From the NCBI RefSeq assembly GCF_028858725.1, contig NC_084760.1:64671867-64735866 (forward strand): a DNA stretch of 64,000 nucleotides, in the 5' to 3' direction. Position numbers and translations under genes: made by a program. Within the stretch, counting starts at the first letter, position 1. Each line of letters begins with the position of its first letter. Shown piece after piece: positions 12,671-24,561 of this stretch. The notes under the pieces are model-generated. The model worked only from the letters and a program-made list of their open reading frames with translations. It did not search any database and had not been told where the DNA came from. This DNA is from Colius striatus (Eukaryota > Chordata > Aves > Coliiformes > Coliidae).

Positions 12671-15600
12671 AGGCCTCCCTTAATGGCCTCCAGATTTCTG
12701 TGCTGATGGGAACACTCCAAAGCTTCTAGTTTTAGCCTGTGCCCAGCTGTCAGTGAACTATCACTAGGCTGATGATGAAGGGCAACCATGAAAAATTGTA
12801 CCACTGGAAAATGTTTAAAAACCTTAGGCTTGCTGTTTCACTCTGAGTTTGCAGCACTGTCATTACAATGTTATGTTCAGTGAGGTGGAAACAAATAGAT
12901 TTTTAAATACAACTCTGTGCGGTTTGTTGAAGCCATATATAGTCTAAGGACAGATATATTTGGTCCACAAAAGTACAGATCTGGTTTTTTGCTGTTCATA
13001 TATTTTGTAACCATTTTAAACCTCAAAAAATCAAAGCAAAAATCATGTCCTGTCAGCCTTTTTCACCCAGATGCTCTTCAAAATCATGCAAATTTAAAAG
13101 CCAAATCCTCTGCTACATTAATTCATGGTAGCTCTCTTAAAGAATCTACACTAGCAGAAGATGAGGTGTTCTGGAGGACCGCAAAGGAGGCCTCCCTGTG
13201 TGCTCAGGACAGGCTCATGTCTTCCCCAGGGGCCAGGAAATATGCTCCCCAAGGAAATTTGGCCTCCAGCATACAGTAGAGGGTTATCTAACCTGGGGTT
13301 TCCTGTGCTATGGAAATTAAGTTACCAATTACACTACCACAAGTGTTGTGCTTGGAAGGATGTACTGTCTGAAACAAGATCTTGGCCAAAGAGGCAGACA
13401 AAATCTGTGACTAAAAGATCTTGTAAGTTTAGGCACAGACTCTACAATGATTTAAAATATATTTAGTCAATGAGGCCTCTCTGGGTGTGTAAAGTTAAGT
13501 GCATACCTCCAGCTCCAGTCCCCCTGAAATTTCACTCTGTGGGAGTTTCATATAGAGACACAGTTTTTCCATCCTCTTGATCTTTTCTTCTTACAGAGCA
13601 TTTGCACACAAAACCTCCCACAGCTCTTCCTGAGGTAGGAAGCCTTTGAAGGGTATACTGGAGAGCTCAGTTTTTCCTTCACAATGAGTGGGGTGAGTAC
13701 AATTAATGCACAGAAAGCAAAGCCTTTCACCCCAGGAGCTGGAAGCTCCTTTGCTGGCACTCCCAGCTCTTCTTAGCAAGCGCCAAGCGTTAGTCATCAA
13801 CTTGAACTCCCCAACCCCCAGTTCAACTGGGGTGCATTTAGTGCTACATAGCACAGCCCTTATTCACTGTAATAAACACCCGCTCACTTGAGTAATCCCA
13901 TTGATGTCATCAGCATGAGCAAGAATTGCAAAATCTAGATGCTTTTAAGTAGCATTGTGTGTGTTAGGGTTGGTTTTAGCACAGGTATAAGTTTTTACCC
14001 ATTTGGCTTACACAACCTGTCTTATCATCCAGCTGAGCCCTGAGTTCCCCACCAAGGTGAGTTGATTCTTGTTCATCCCAAAGACCATGCAGTCTTCTGA
14101 GCTTCCCTCTACCTTCCCAGAGGGTTTCTGTGGATGCAAAGAAACAGTCTTAATAGCAACTCTCTCCTTAGCCTCAGTCCCTGGTATTACTTCCAAAATT
14201 ACTGATAGCCAACTCTGCTTTATGATTAGGATGCCAGACACCAGCAGAAACCAGGTGCAAAAGAAGGAAATAACATTTCTAACTCAGATATGCAATCTGA
14301 ATTCCTAAAGTGCAAGGGATTGCACACATGCTGTAATGCAAACCCTGGGAGGTAATGTTTGCCTGTAGTTTGTCTTCTGACTAAGATAACAAGAGAGTAA
14401 GCATACATGTCAGTTATGAGTTGAGCCAGTTTCCCCTTCTCATTTCAGCCAGTCTGTTCTTATGTCAGAGTAGCTCATAGCTGAGCAGTAGCTTAAACCA
14501 CAGAGAGATTGGAGCTGAAGGAACTATAGTTGGACATTCTGGGCAGGCTATAGCTGTATACACTGACTCCATGTGCATTTCCACGGAAAGAAGCAGGTGA
14601 CTCACTAAGTTTTGTGGATCAAACAAGGTGAGATGCTGTGGGATCAGATAACCACTTACTTAGTTGATACAATAGCCTTTTCTATGTATAAATAAAGCCT
14701 GCCAAGAGAGGCTAGTGTTTTAAGCACTGAGTTTTCTAGGTGGAGGATATGAGCAAGGCCTTGGATGGCTTTTGTACATCCTGCTGGAAGACAGCACAAC
14801 ATAAAGCAAGTGCCTTACAAATTCTTCAAGGGCCATGTTCACCACTGAGCAGGGCTCCACCTCTGAGGAGATATGGCAGGGTTGAGCCACTCTGGGCTGT
14901 GCAAACAGACCCACACTAGAGGAGCCTTGGCAGAGGGACACAGGGAGGACATGTGCAGCAGTGCACGGTGTTCAAGTGGCACATTCGCTGTTACCTCATC
15001 ATCTGGTGTCCACCAATGGATGAAAAAGATTTATAGCCTATCATATCAAGCTGTGTTTGCATTTGTACTCCTTGCACAGACTGGATCGTGTCACTGTTTA
15101 AGGGTATGTGACCATTTTTCTCCACAGAACCTGAGTGTGTGAGACATTATTTTCTTTCAGACCAGGGCTAGCTAGGCTTTGCCCAGCAGGGAGCCCCAGA
15201 GAATTTATCTTACTTGTAGTAAGAGAGGATTTTATGTGGGAAGGAAGGGAATCTTGACAACTTAAATTCGGCAAAGTTCTTGACATCCTATGTGGCAAAC
15301 AAGGAGTGAAGAATGGGAGGAGTTAGGAGAACAGCAACAGGAATAGGGTGAAATATGGACACAAGATGCTGGCAAAAAGAAAGTTATATGTAGGGCTCAA
15401 GAGTAAAGCTCTTAGAAACTTACGAGGTTCTGTGCTAGAAGCACACCTATGCTGTGGGTGCACAATACAGCAATGAGTGCACAGGCAGGTAGCTCTTTAT
15501 GTGGTTACAGAGAGTTCTTGACACAAAGTAATGTCAGCAGCCAGCAGGCAAAGAGCTATAAGCCCTTTCAAAGGTGCCCAAATGCTCGCAGTCTGCCCAT

Positions 15601-16160
15601 ACCTCTGCAGTTCACTCTGGTCCTCCCCTGTTTACCCATTGCCTCGCTAAAGGCAGTCAGAGCTTTTGGCAGAAGGTGGCCCCTGGGCTCCCAGTCTCAT
15701 GTCAGTTGCCATTTTCTTGTCCCTTGGCTTGGCTTATGTGTATACAGGCATAGGCACGCACAGTGCCTCGCAGGTATGCACAGGGTGCGGTTACAAAGCA
15801 TCCTTAGGGTTTCTTCCTAGGCAAGGACAGACTTCTACTAGCCTGTATTTACATAGAACTTGGAGAACAAACTAAGGCCAACCTTGTATATGTTAAGAAA
15901 CACCCTGAAACCAAGAAAGAAACGAGCAGCAGTGGGAATCATGTTTTAATAAGTCACAAGAAGAAAATACCTTGTGCAAGGTATGCTCTAGATCTATGAG
16001 CAGATCAAGTGAACCAGTGCTATTGAAGGGCTTGGAAACAGTTTGTGCAGAGGAAAAAAAAAGGGTTCACTAACATGCATGTTTAAATTTTTCACAATGA
16101 GGTGGAAACATCGGAAATAACAATATCAGCATCTGCCTGAGGGTAGTTGCTACCTTCTTG
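12671..16160. other. Intergenic DNA, no gene recognised
   Basis: Mixed-composition sequence without recognisable exons or repeats. Short open frames on both strands overlap in a way expected by chance and show no family similarity that I recognise. Confidence 0.5.
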
Positions 16161-16165
16161 CAACT

Positions 16166-16193
16166 TCTATTTATTTATTTATTTATTTATTTG
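16166..16193. repeat. (TTTA)n microsatellite
   Basis: About six copies of TTTA in a row, ending in TTTG. It lies at the left edge of a conserved-looking block. Confidence 0.9.
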
Positions 16194-16199
16194 TTGCAT

Positions 16200-16400
16200 C
16201 TGTTTCCATTTATGACTCATACTTCCCAAACAAGCCATATGTTGCTGCAGGAGGCCTTTAACTTTGCTTGATTTGTATGGAGCTGTAATCCTGGCTGTCA
16301 GCCAAGTAAATGTAATAAAATGACTTTTTCCATCAAAAAAATAAAAATGAAACCCCATTTGCAGTGAGATTTAATTAGCAGCCAGTAAGTCATTTTGGTG
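16200..16400. promoter_or_regulatory. Candidate conserved noncoding block
   Basis: About 200 bases with many AT-hook/homeodomain-like cores (TTTAATTAG, TAAATGTAATAA), an AP-1-like ATGACTCAT near 16,212 and little simple repeat. It has the look of a vertebrate conserved noncoding element. This is a composition impression only; there is no alignment behind it. Confidence 0.2.
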
Positions 16401-19400
16401 TTGAAAGCATGCACACTCATGTTTTGTTATAGCCTTATTTGCACCTTCAAACTACATTGTAGTATTTTATTTGTTATAATACAGAAAGGTTTCTTCTCTT
16501 CCTTCCCACCCCTCCGCCCCTCATTCCTCCAGTCCCCATTTCACTGCAGAAGCACTGTAAATTTTATGAAAGCACTGCACCCTCTGACCTCTTCTCTTTG
16601 GATGTCACCCATTTAGAACATTGTGACACTGATGATTTGAACACCCTGAACACCGGTCTGACAACAGTAATTTCTGCTGAAATAGGCAGTCCATCAAGAA
16701 ACTTATGTATCAAATCAGAAGCTGGTATCCCATTAAACCCTACAGAATACAGATGACTAAGTCATAGTAACTGCTGATGTTCCTGAAAGTAGCACACCAA
16801 AGTTGGAGGGGATGGGATGGAGAGAGAGACTCTACCCTACCTACTTAAAACAGAGACTGTCTTCTTAATTACCCTTTATAACTTGATGAAATTCTCAGGT
16901 AATGCCCATTGTGACAACACATTTTTGGCTTCTGTCTCATGATGTCCCAGAGAGAGGTAACGTTTTACACCGTTGGCATTATTTTGAACACCTTAGCTTT
17001 AAGAAAAACAGCAAATTGAACTGTTGGACAGTTTAGCTTGTCCCCTTTCCTGGAAAATAAGACTGCAGGAGCCAGGAAACTTTGTAAGCTCCAGGATACA
17101 GAATTTCCAAGTACTTTCTGGGAGCTCACAAGGCACTGACCAGCCAGGGCAGTCTCAAGCAGTGCAACCCTTGGGAACAGCCCCTGCCCCGTGGAGCTGA
17201 GCCCCTCCAGCCACGAGTGGCTTTCCTGGCAGCGGCCAAGGCAGCGCACAGTTGCGCAGTAGCAGCTAGAGAGTAAGCCCAGCCAAGGTTTAGGCTTCTT
17301 AAAGCAGCATTAACTCTCACTTGGATTTCTGCATGGAAATCCAGTGGGTTAGCACAGGGCAATGCTCTAGACAGCGGCTGATCCTTTGCTTTCGCAGTCT
17401 GGCAGGGACCCAGCTCTGTGGAGAGGCAGCAAAAAAGTTTCATAGGATCCCGCAGAGCAGGAGCCATGCCACAGGGATGTTATCCCCCTCAACTTATTCC
17501 TGCTGCCTGAGCTAATTGATGGAGCAGGCAGCAGGGCTCAGCTTATAATATCACCCAGTCCCCCTTCTGCCTCCGTCCTGAGAGATCAGATGGATCTGAA
17601 TCCTTCCTGCTCACAGTAGGGCCAGAGGAAATACAGATGGAAAAACTATGGCTATTTCACGTATCTTCTGCGAGAGCAACATTGCTTCCTGCAGTACACC
17701 ATGCTTTCACCTTTCACTTTTCTTCTTTTTCTTTTTTTTTTCCCCAAAGTTCAAAGCCCCCCTCCCCCCCCAATGAATGTCCAAAGTAAACTTCTGAAAG
17801 ATCTGAGTCCAAGATATCTCTCTGCCAGTCCCATGAGTTAAAAGGTCATAACGAAATATGACATGGAGAGGAAAAATATTGTAACAAAACTTGTCAAAGC
17901 CTCTGCTTTATCATTTCCATTTTTCCTGGCAGTAAAAAGGAATAGGCTATTCCAGACATAAATTGTTTGTTGTTTCATTCATCTAGGTTTTGTTGTTTTG
18001 GATTTTTTTTCTTCTTTCTTTCTGTCTAAATATGGATGCTATGGAGGGAAGAAAGATGGAGAAATAACAAATGGCAGAAAAGTTCCAGTCACTATTAAGT
18101 TAGGCACTAACAAGTTGTTAAGGGCCGGATTTTCACGTGTCTGTAATCCACCAGCTTCTGCCGAGAACAGCAGTTTCAAAAATTCTAACCACTTTTCATC
18201 CAGTGCCTCAGTCAAAGAGCTCAGCTCTTCAGAAAACCTGGCTTTTCAAATAGTCACTTTTTCAAAGTAACCCTTGGGAGATTTAGAAAGAATAAGCACA
18301 TAGGTCCTCCCCTGAGCCTTTAGACCTTGCAGATTACACAATGCCAGCTGAACCAGCAAAGACCTTTGCTTCTCTAGGAACAGATGGGAACCAAAGAAGT
18401 TGAAAGGCAACATGCCAAGTACTCTGAGATCCCTGCAACTTTAGCAGTGAGATTTCTCAGCACGTCATGGAAACAAGACTTCAGAGACGGCATCTCCTGC
18501 TGCTAAAATGAATGTGGAAACTCCATTAGTTTCTATGGCATGGTGTCAGCCCCTTCTTGTATTCTGACAGGAGAGAAGGAAAGGAAACGTTGTTTTCCAG
18601 TACAGAGACAGATCTGCCTGCACTAGCTTTCTCCACCTTGCTGAGTGTTCATGGGGCTGTGTGTTGCCATGCATATTCATCCTGGCTGCTTTGCTTAGCA
18701 ATACTCCTGTCAGTTAAGAAATGTCACTCATCAGGAAAGAATGCAAAAAGGCGGTTTATGTGGTAATATTGCTTTTGTTTTTGATTAAGCCTGCTGCTGA
18801 TCAAGCTCCCTTCATCATGTCAGCTTCAGAATGAATATTCATACAATGTAGAAAAGCATGGAAACTCACTGGAGCAGAAATTTTTACTGGTTTTCAAAAA
18901 CTTATTGTTTTCTTCTACCACTGCAGCAGCCAAGATCTTGCCAGCTATTAGTATGCTTAAACAGACCTCAGGCTCCCAGAGGCCCCTGTCTGCTCTACAG
19001 CAGTGGTGCATTGACACCACTGGAGATAGCCTGAAATACATTGGGTGAGGAGCTTGCTCGTAGGAAATAATTTTACAACATGCAGCAATGCACAATGCAG
19101 TAGGAGGCCATCCGTCTCTCACAAAATTGCAGGGAAGGTGACATGGAGGAACCATGTTTCCAGCATGGGGAGCCAGCAGGCCCTGAATGCCAGTTCCTCC
19201 TTTATGGGGGTAACAGAATTTTATGGTCTTTGCTGGGGGTTTTCTCACAATGATGAGTTTAAACAAGCTCTGCCTCAACAGCAGTCCAGCTCAAGATCAT
19301 TTTGTGTAAAAAGAGAGAGATGTTCTTCTTTGGCTTACATTCAATCACATTCCTAAAAAAGCCCTACCCATACAAGCCATATGTACAGGGCACCTCTACA

Positions 19401-22009
19401 CCCACAAATTAAAGAAATTCCTAAAAAGAATTTTCCTCACCAAGTAGAATCATTCGGAAAGGACTTATGTACACACAACAAATCAGATTATAGCTCGTGT
19501 AGGCATCACATAGGGGCAAAAGCCAAGTGTTTCGCAGTGAAAGCTGTTTCCCACATTCCTGGTGCTATCAATGGCACCAAATCCAGTTAAAAGCAGGCAT
19601 ATTAAAGATAGCGCAAGCACACGTGACAGATGTAGCATATGCAAAGCCCCTGAGAATAATTGCAGAACAGGTCAAACTATCCAGCACTTTCCTCTGAAAT
19701 CGAGTCTACAGTAAGCATATGTTCAGGGTCCATGTTTAGTGTATGTAATCTGTGTATGAAAAAAAGGGCACAGGGACATCATCACAGTAATAAACTCTAT
19801 TAGTACACAGACTGCTGATTTTTTTCATGCAGGCAATTTAACTGAAAAAACCCAAAGCATAAAATAGTGGCTAGCCTAAAATGTATGCTGTGCTGTGCAG
19901 ATTTTCCATTGAATATCCTGGATTTACTTTAAGGATGTTCTTCAAAGAATATTGATTGGGATTTTCAGGGGTGGCTAAATGACTTAAAAGGATAACTCCC
20001 ATTGACTTGTTCCAGCGAGCAATGGAATAAATCAATAAGGTTTGTTCTTCCTGAGCTGTTTAGGGAAAAAGAAAAAAAAAAGAAAAAAAATATTTAGGCA
20101 TTGTAGCATCTGATTTTCGAGGCTTGGTCCTCACTCTGAAGCCCAGAACTTCAAGTCTGTCACCTGGCCCTCCTCGATTGGACATGAGAGAGTCAGCCAC
20201 CTCAGAAAGGAGGTGGATGCTAAACAGGAAGTATGTTTGAAACCATGCATTCCAAGCTATCTTGAAGGTTGCAGGCAGTGAGCTACTTGAGCTCAATCCT
20301 TGTCCTTCAAAGTCTCTGTCACACCACTCTACTCACTGGCCTTCTAGATGGCTCTCTCTGTAATGAGCAGGGCACATCCAAATAGCTTTTCTTCTTGGGG
20401 ACAGTAGGTTACAATCTTCATCTAATGAATTGTGATTTTTTTACTTCACAGTAGCAGAACCTCAGCAGGAAAGAAAAGATTCCTCATGGAGTACTTAGAG
20501 CACTCTCCTAGGATATTGGAGATGTTGATCTAACATAGATTTCAACATAGATTTGGGGGTTTTTTTTAGATACCCAAGGAGAGGGAGCAAGTCATTAGTC
20601 TAATCTGTAGGAGGTGGTGACAGCACTTGACAGAAGTATAACTCAACAGGCAGGCATATTTCATCATAGGTCAAGTATTTTCAAAGACCCACTCAGTAGG
20701 GCAGGGTCCCATGGAGAATCTAGGCCCAGAAACATGTAATTTCTGGTGTCTGGGTCACTGTAAGAGAGGAAGAGGCATGAAACAGTTCTTAGGAGAGAAG
20801 TTCAGCTCATGCCCAAAAGCAGGAAACAACCTCAAACAAGGAGGCACATTATCAATCTCGATGTTGCTGGGGTGAAACGGGAGCATTCTTGGATTGAAAT
20901 TTTTATACTGAAGTCACACAGCTCCATTTCAGTCTGTTACAGCTAACGACGTCCTTTATTGGTTCTAATTCTTATCCACTGCTGGCAATGTGTCCTGCAG
21001 TGGGGAAGTCCACATAAAGGTATTTAACATGCGACAGAGTTACTACCCTGAGTCAGAATCCAAAGCTTCATAAGAGGATTGTGCAGGCAGCTATATCAGT
21101 CCAATATGCTCTCTGTTTTGCTGACACAAATAGATCCTGAAGTGACTCTGGTGACAGTATTCTGTGAGAAGGGAATAAAGAGAGCTTGCCAAAGCATCTG
21201 TATTTCCCTTGTGCTTTACAGAAAAGACATATGGATCTTCATAGAAAATTATAACCTCCATGAACAATATAATAGGTAATTATATTCCTGACTTAGAAAT
21301 TCTATAGCACACTGCATATAAAAATCCTTTTGGTTCTGCAGTTTTCTGAAGTGTTCTGTTAAACATCTTATTTTCATCCCTTTTAGAAACACAGAACTTT
21401 TACATCAGAGACCTCAGAGTTCCTCTCCTTGGTCCCATCAGACCTATGTGCACCCATCATGACGAGTATTTTGGAGGAAGCCACTCCCCATCATCCTCAC
21501 AGGGGCTGTCAGCACACACAGGCACTTGCAGTTTTTCCCAGAGACCAACAGCCCCATCCAGAGTCCACACAGCTGTGTTCCCACAGCACTCAGCCCGAGC
21601 CCATCGGCTAGAAGCACAGTGTGTTGTCTCAGCACAGCAGAGCACAACTGCAGCTCCACCCGTGTTACTGCTGGGCTGCACTGAGGAGGGTGTGCAGAGA
21701 ACTCATGAAATTATTTGACCCTGGACACAGGTACTGTGCACACTGTATTGATTCTGAAAATTACTCACACCTGGGAAAAATTAGTGTTTGCCTTCCTCCC
21801 CCACATCCCTTGCAAAGCATGAAAACTGGCCATCGTCAGTGCCTAGGCCTTGTATGAGGATAGGGTTTTTTTTTTCCAAAGCATTATATAAACATTAACT
21901 CATTAAGAAAATACAATTAAGATTGTAAGTACCTGAAACCTCTTTAGGGTTGCTCCATTGTAACCTAAAAATATCACATGTAATTTCAGTGATATTTGTT
22001 CAATGATTA
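16401..22009. other. Intergenic DNA, no gene recognised
   Basis: Contains T/C-rich stretches near 17,715-17,770 and A-rich stretches near 20,068-20,092, and a GC-richer patch at 21,430-21,720 that is open in several frames. None of these open frames resembles a family I know. Confidence 0.45.
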
Positions 22010-22310
22010 TAGAAAAAACAAATAACGCCCCAAGGCTGAAAAGGTGGATGGTAAATTGCAGCTAGAAATTAATTAAAATAATCAGGCAAGACAGAAGCAA
22101 TTCCCACAGTAAAGGGGATGCTTATAAAGGCAATGTTAATACAGCATTTACCATCGGGGGGTTGCCTGCTTCCCTTTTAATGAAATATCTGTGATTACCT
22201 GATTAGCTGATTATTGTGCAGAGCATTTTGTTCTCAATTCAGCCGTGCAGTCAAGGAGGAGAAGAGAGAAGCTTTTATCAGATAAGTCTTGTTTATTTAA
22301 AATGTACAAT
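22010..22310. promoter_or_regulatory. Candidate conserved noncoding block downstream of HIVEP2
   Basis: Dense in ATTA/TAAT cores (ATTAATTAAAATAATCAG near 22,070; GATTACCTGATTAGCTGATTA near 22,190-22,213) with a GATAAG site near 22,281. The style resembles developmental enhancers. This is inferred from motif density only. Confidence 0.2.
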
Positions 22311-22812
22311 TAACTTCTCCATTTTTTATGGAAGCATGATCCAACAAGTTGCTCACCTCCAACTACATGCACTGCTTCTCCTCCCTCCAGTCTGAGATGA
22401 GCCAGCTTTCTGGCACACGTTTATCTTGGCAAGGTTGCCATAATGATCTGGAATAAAGGTAGGAACGCTGCAATGGGTATTAGAAACTAACCTTCAATGG
22501 TTAGCAGTGGTCATCATCCATTATGGTGTTACATTAGTCATAGGCCATCGTGCTAGAATTATGACAATATACCAGTTATGGTTATGTCCCCACATGGTAT
22601 TACTGGAGAAATAAACTGGTTTGGTTTTATAGTATCTGAGGAGGCCAAAATATGATCCCCATTTTTTTGCTGCTGCTCACATTCTTAAGGGCACTCCTGC
22701 AGGAAAGCAGTGCTTGAGAATAAAAAGTTCTGGCAATATACTGGAACGCCAATAAAACTGGAAAATTCAAAGAACACATGAAAACTAGACACCTCATGCA
22801 TGTAACTGTATA

Positions 22813-22818
22813 TTTATT
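22813..22818 (-). terminator. HIVEP2: Candidate distal poly(A) signal AATAAA
   Basis: TTTATT on the plus strand reads AATAAA in the HIVEP2 sense. Beyond it in the transcript direction comes a GT-rich stretch (22,760-22,800; it reads GAGGTGTCTAGTTTTCATG), as expected for a downstream element. Use of this site would give a 3'UTR of about 1.77 kb. Confidence 0.4.
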
Positions 22819-22936
22819 TCTTTTTAAAGAACACTCCTTAAATGTATTGTAAGTCAATATACAAACTTGGTTTCACAGATTTATAATCCACTAAATAGCA
22901 CAAAATATAATCCAGGTTGTTGGCTTCTTTCATCTG

Positions 22937-22985
22937 TGTGTGTGTGTGTGTGTGTGTGTCCAAGTGTGAGTGTGTGTGTGTGCGC
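22937..22985. repeat. (TG)n microsatellite with Z-DNA-prone tail
   Basis: About twelve TG dinucleotides, a short interruption (CCAAGTGTGAG), then more TG followed by alternating purine-pyrimidine sequence (GCGCATGCACATGCGCACAC) to about 23,003. In HIVEP2 sense it is a CA repeat, and it would lie in the 3'UTR if the distal poly(A) signal is used. Confidence 0.95.
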
Positions 22986-23039
22986 ATGCACATGCGCACA
23001 CACATGCTGCTGGTGGTAGTGGTAAGCCACCACATGTTT

Positions 23040-23620
23040 TCAAACACCAGCCTGGGCTGTTTCTGACTCTCCTCTGGAGCAAACCTCACCCAGGTGGAGA
23101 CTTTGCTCTGGAAGACTGTGACTTTCTTGCCCATGAATCCTGCTGCGTGAAGAGGCCAAGGCAGCAGTGCTTTCTGCCTTGCTGGCAAGGCCTTGCTCCT
23201 CCAGCCATGCGACGGGACAGGGGCCTCCCCTGAAGCTGACCCAGGGACCACACCAGGGAGTGACTAGCTGTGGTGGTCAAGTGCAAGGAAGCACCTTTGC
23301 TTTTCTCCCCCCCACTCCAAACCCCTCTCTGGAATTTTGGGGCACCGCCACATGACGCCTCTGCCCCATGGTCAGCCCTCACAAGCAGGGGACTGTTGGG
23401 GCTCGGCGGAGGACATGTGGCCAGCCAGCAGGCTGGGCTGGCTTCCTTGCCCAGCCCCACACGGCCATAGGGGCCTTGCCACCCCGCTGCTGGAGGCCAG
23501 GGAGCGGGTTGAGCCGCGGCCGGAGTCTGTCTCCCGGCAGCCAGCTGTGCCCTCGTTCCACACCCGGCAGCACAGCCAACCTCGCCTGTCCCAGTGAGTT
23601 ACACAGACGGTACCAGTGAT
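23040..23620. other. GC-rich block beside the HIVEP2 3' end
   Basis: A sharp rise in G+C with a modest CpG cluster around 23,400-23,580 (for example gagccgcggccggagtctg). It is open in several frames on both strands, but no translation looks like a protein domain. The flanks are AT-rich. It may be a 3'UTR segment, a small CpG island or a GC-biased patch. Confidence 0.5.
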
Positions 23621-23705
23621 GCACATATTTACATGGGGTGGAATGTTTTCCCATAGCTTTTTAAAGGAGTATATAGATCAACATGTTCACATAAGACCAA
23701 ATACT

Positions 23706-23711
23706 TTTAAT
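23706..23711 (-). terminator. HIVEP2: Candidate middle poly(A) signal ATTAAA
   Basis: Sense-strand ATTAAA, the commonest variant of AATAAA, lies about 850 bases after the stop codon. Two TATAAA variants stand just upstream of it (23,715-23,720 and 23,726-23,731). The downstream sequence is only weakly GT-rich. Confidence 0.35.
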
Positions 23712-24216
23712 ATATTTATAACTGTTTTATAAAGCTTTGAAAAAACTCACAATAGCACATTGTTTTACTTTAATGCTTTACGGTACTATCAGTTTAAAAT
23801 CACAATCAGCACTTAAGTTATAGTCAATCTGGCAAACGAGACCAAAAAAAATTACAAGAGTTAAGAACTGACTGATACATCCTTTATCTTTTTTTTTTTT
23901 TTAACTAACGCATAAGTGCAGAATAAGATAAGATACTCTAGTTTAAATATCTTGTTTTACAATATACATTTTGTTCTAATTACGCAACAGTAAATCTCAT
24001 GCTTCACATAGAAAAGCAATCCACAACATTAAGAAAAAAATTTACAATTTATGAAACAAAGTAAATAAATATTAGTATTACAGAATCAGAGCTGTACATA
24101 AAAGCTGTTCAGTTTTAATCATATAAAAATATGTTTTAGTGCAACCTCACATATATTGATGCTGTTTTGCTTTACATCATTTAGATCCAAGTGTCCAAAA
24201 AAGGAAAGAAATTACA

Positions 24217-24222
24217 TTTATT
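24217..24222 (-). terminator. HIVEP2: Candidate proximal poly(A) signal AATAAA
   Basis: A canonical hexamer in the sense direction, about 340 bases after the stop. I see no clear GT-rich downstream element. Confidence 0.3.
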
Positions 24223-24488
24223 ACAAAGCAGATACACAAATTCTAAAATATGTACAAATTACTGCTAAAAAAATGCTTATAAGAATATAAGCAAAGTAAA
24301 GAAAAGGCACAAACATCTGTACAATTTAAAAGTACCAGACCCAATAAGAATTTCAAATTTAGTTTTGGTCAGGCTTGTGATGACTTGTTATTTTATCTAA
24401 TTCTTTTGATATAACAAAAGTATATATAATAGCAAACTACTGTAACTTAGAACAGGCATGCTGTAAAGTTGAATACTTTGTCTATCTC

Positions 24489-24526
24489 TCTAAAAAAAAA
24501 AAAAAAGGAAAAAAAAAAGGTGGGGG
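24489..24526 (-). other. Pyrimidine tract plus AG in the 3'UTR, cryptic splice-acceptor-like
   Basis: In the sense direction a run of C5, then CC, T10, CC and T15 ends in AG at 24,491-24,490, about 70 bases after the stop codon. It matches a strong acceptor consensus. Nothing shows that it is used; it may be only a simple-sequence pyrimidine run. Confidence 0.4.
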
Positions 24527-24561
24527 TAAATGTATGGGTGAAAGTCTCCATGCATCTCAGA

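Larger units (their letters stand above)
23640..24561 (-). other. HIVEP2: HIVEP2 3'UTR (approximate extent)
   Basis: AT-rich sequence directly after the stop codon, with AU-rich motifs such as ATTTATTTAC in the sense direction near 24,062-24,071. Three candidate poly(A) signals exist: AATAAA at 24,217-24,222, ATTAAA at 23,706-23,711, and AATAAA at 22,813-22,818. The true end is not decidable from sequence alone. A pyrimidine-rich run lies 42-72 bases after the stop. Confidence 0.6.

Noticed and set aside
21430..21720. Four overlapping open frames in a GC-richer patch
   Set aside because: All are open because of composition; no protein family is recognised and no splice pairing exists.
23086..23626. 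Multiple open frames on both strands in the GC-rich block
   Set aside because: Multi-frame openness without domain similarity. More likely 3'UTR or flanking DNA.
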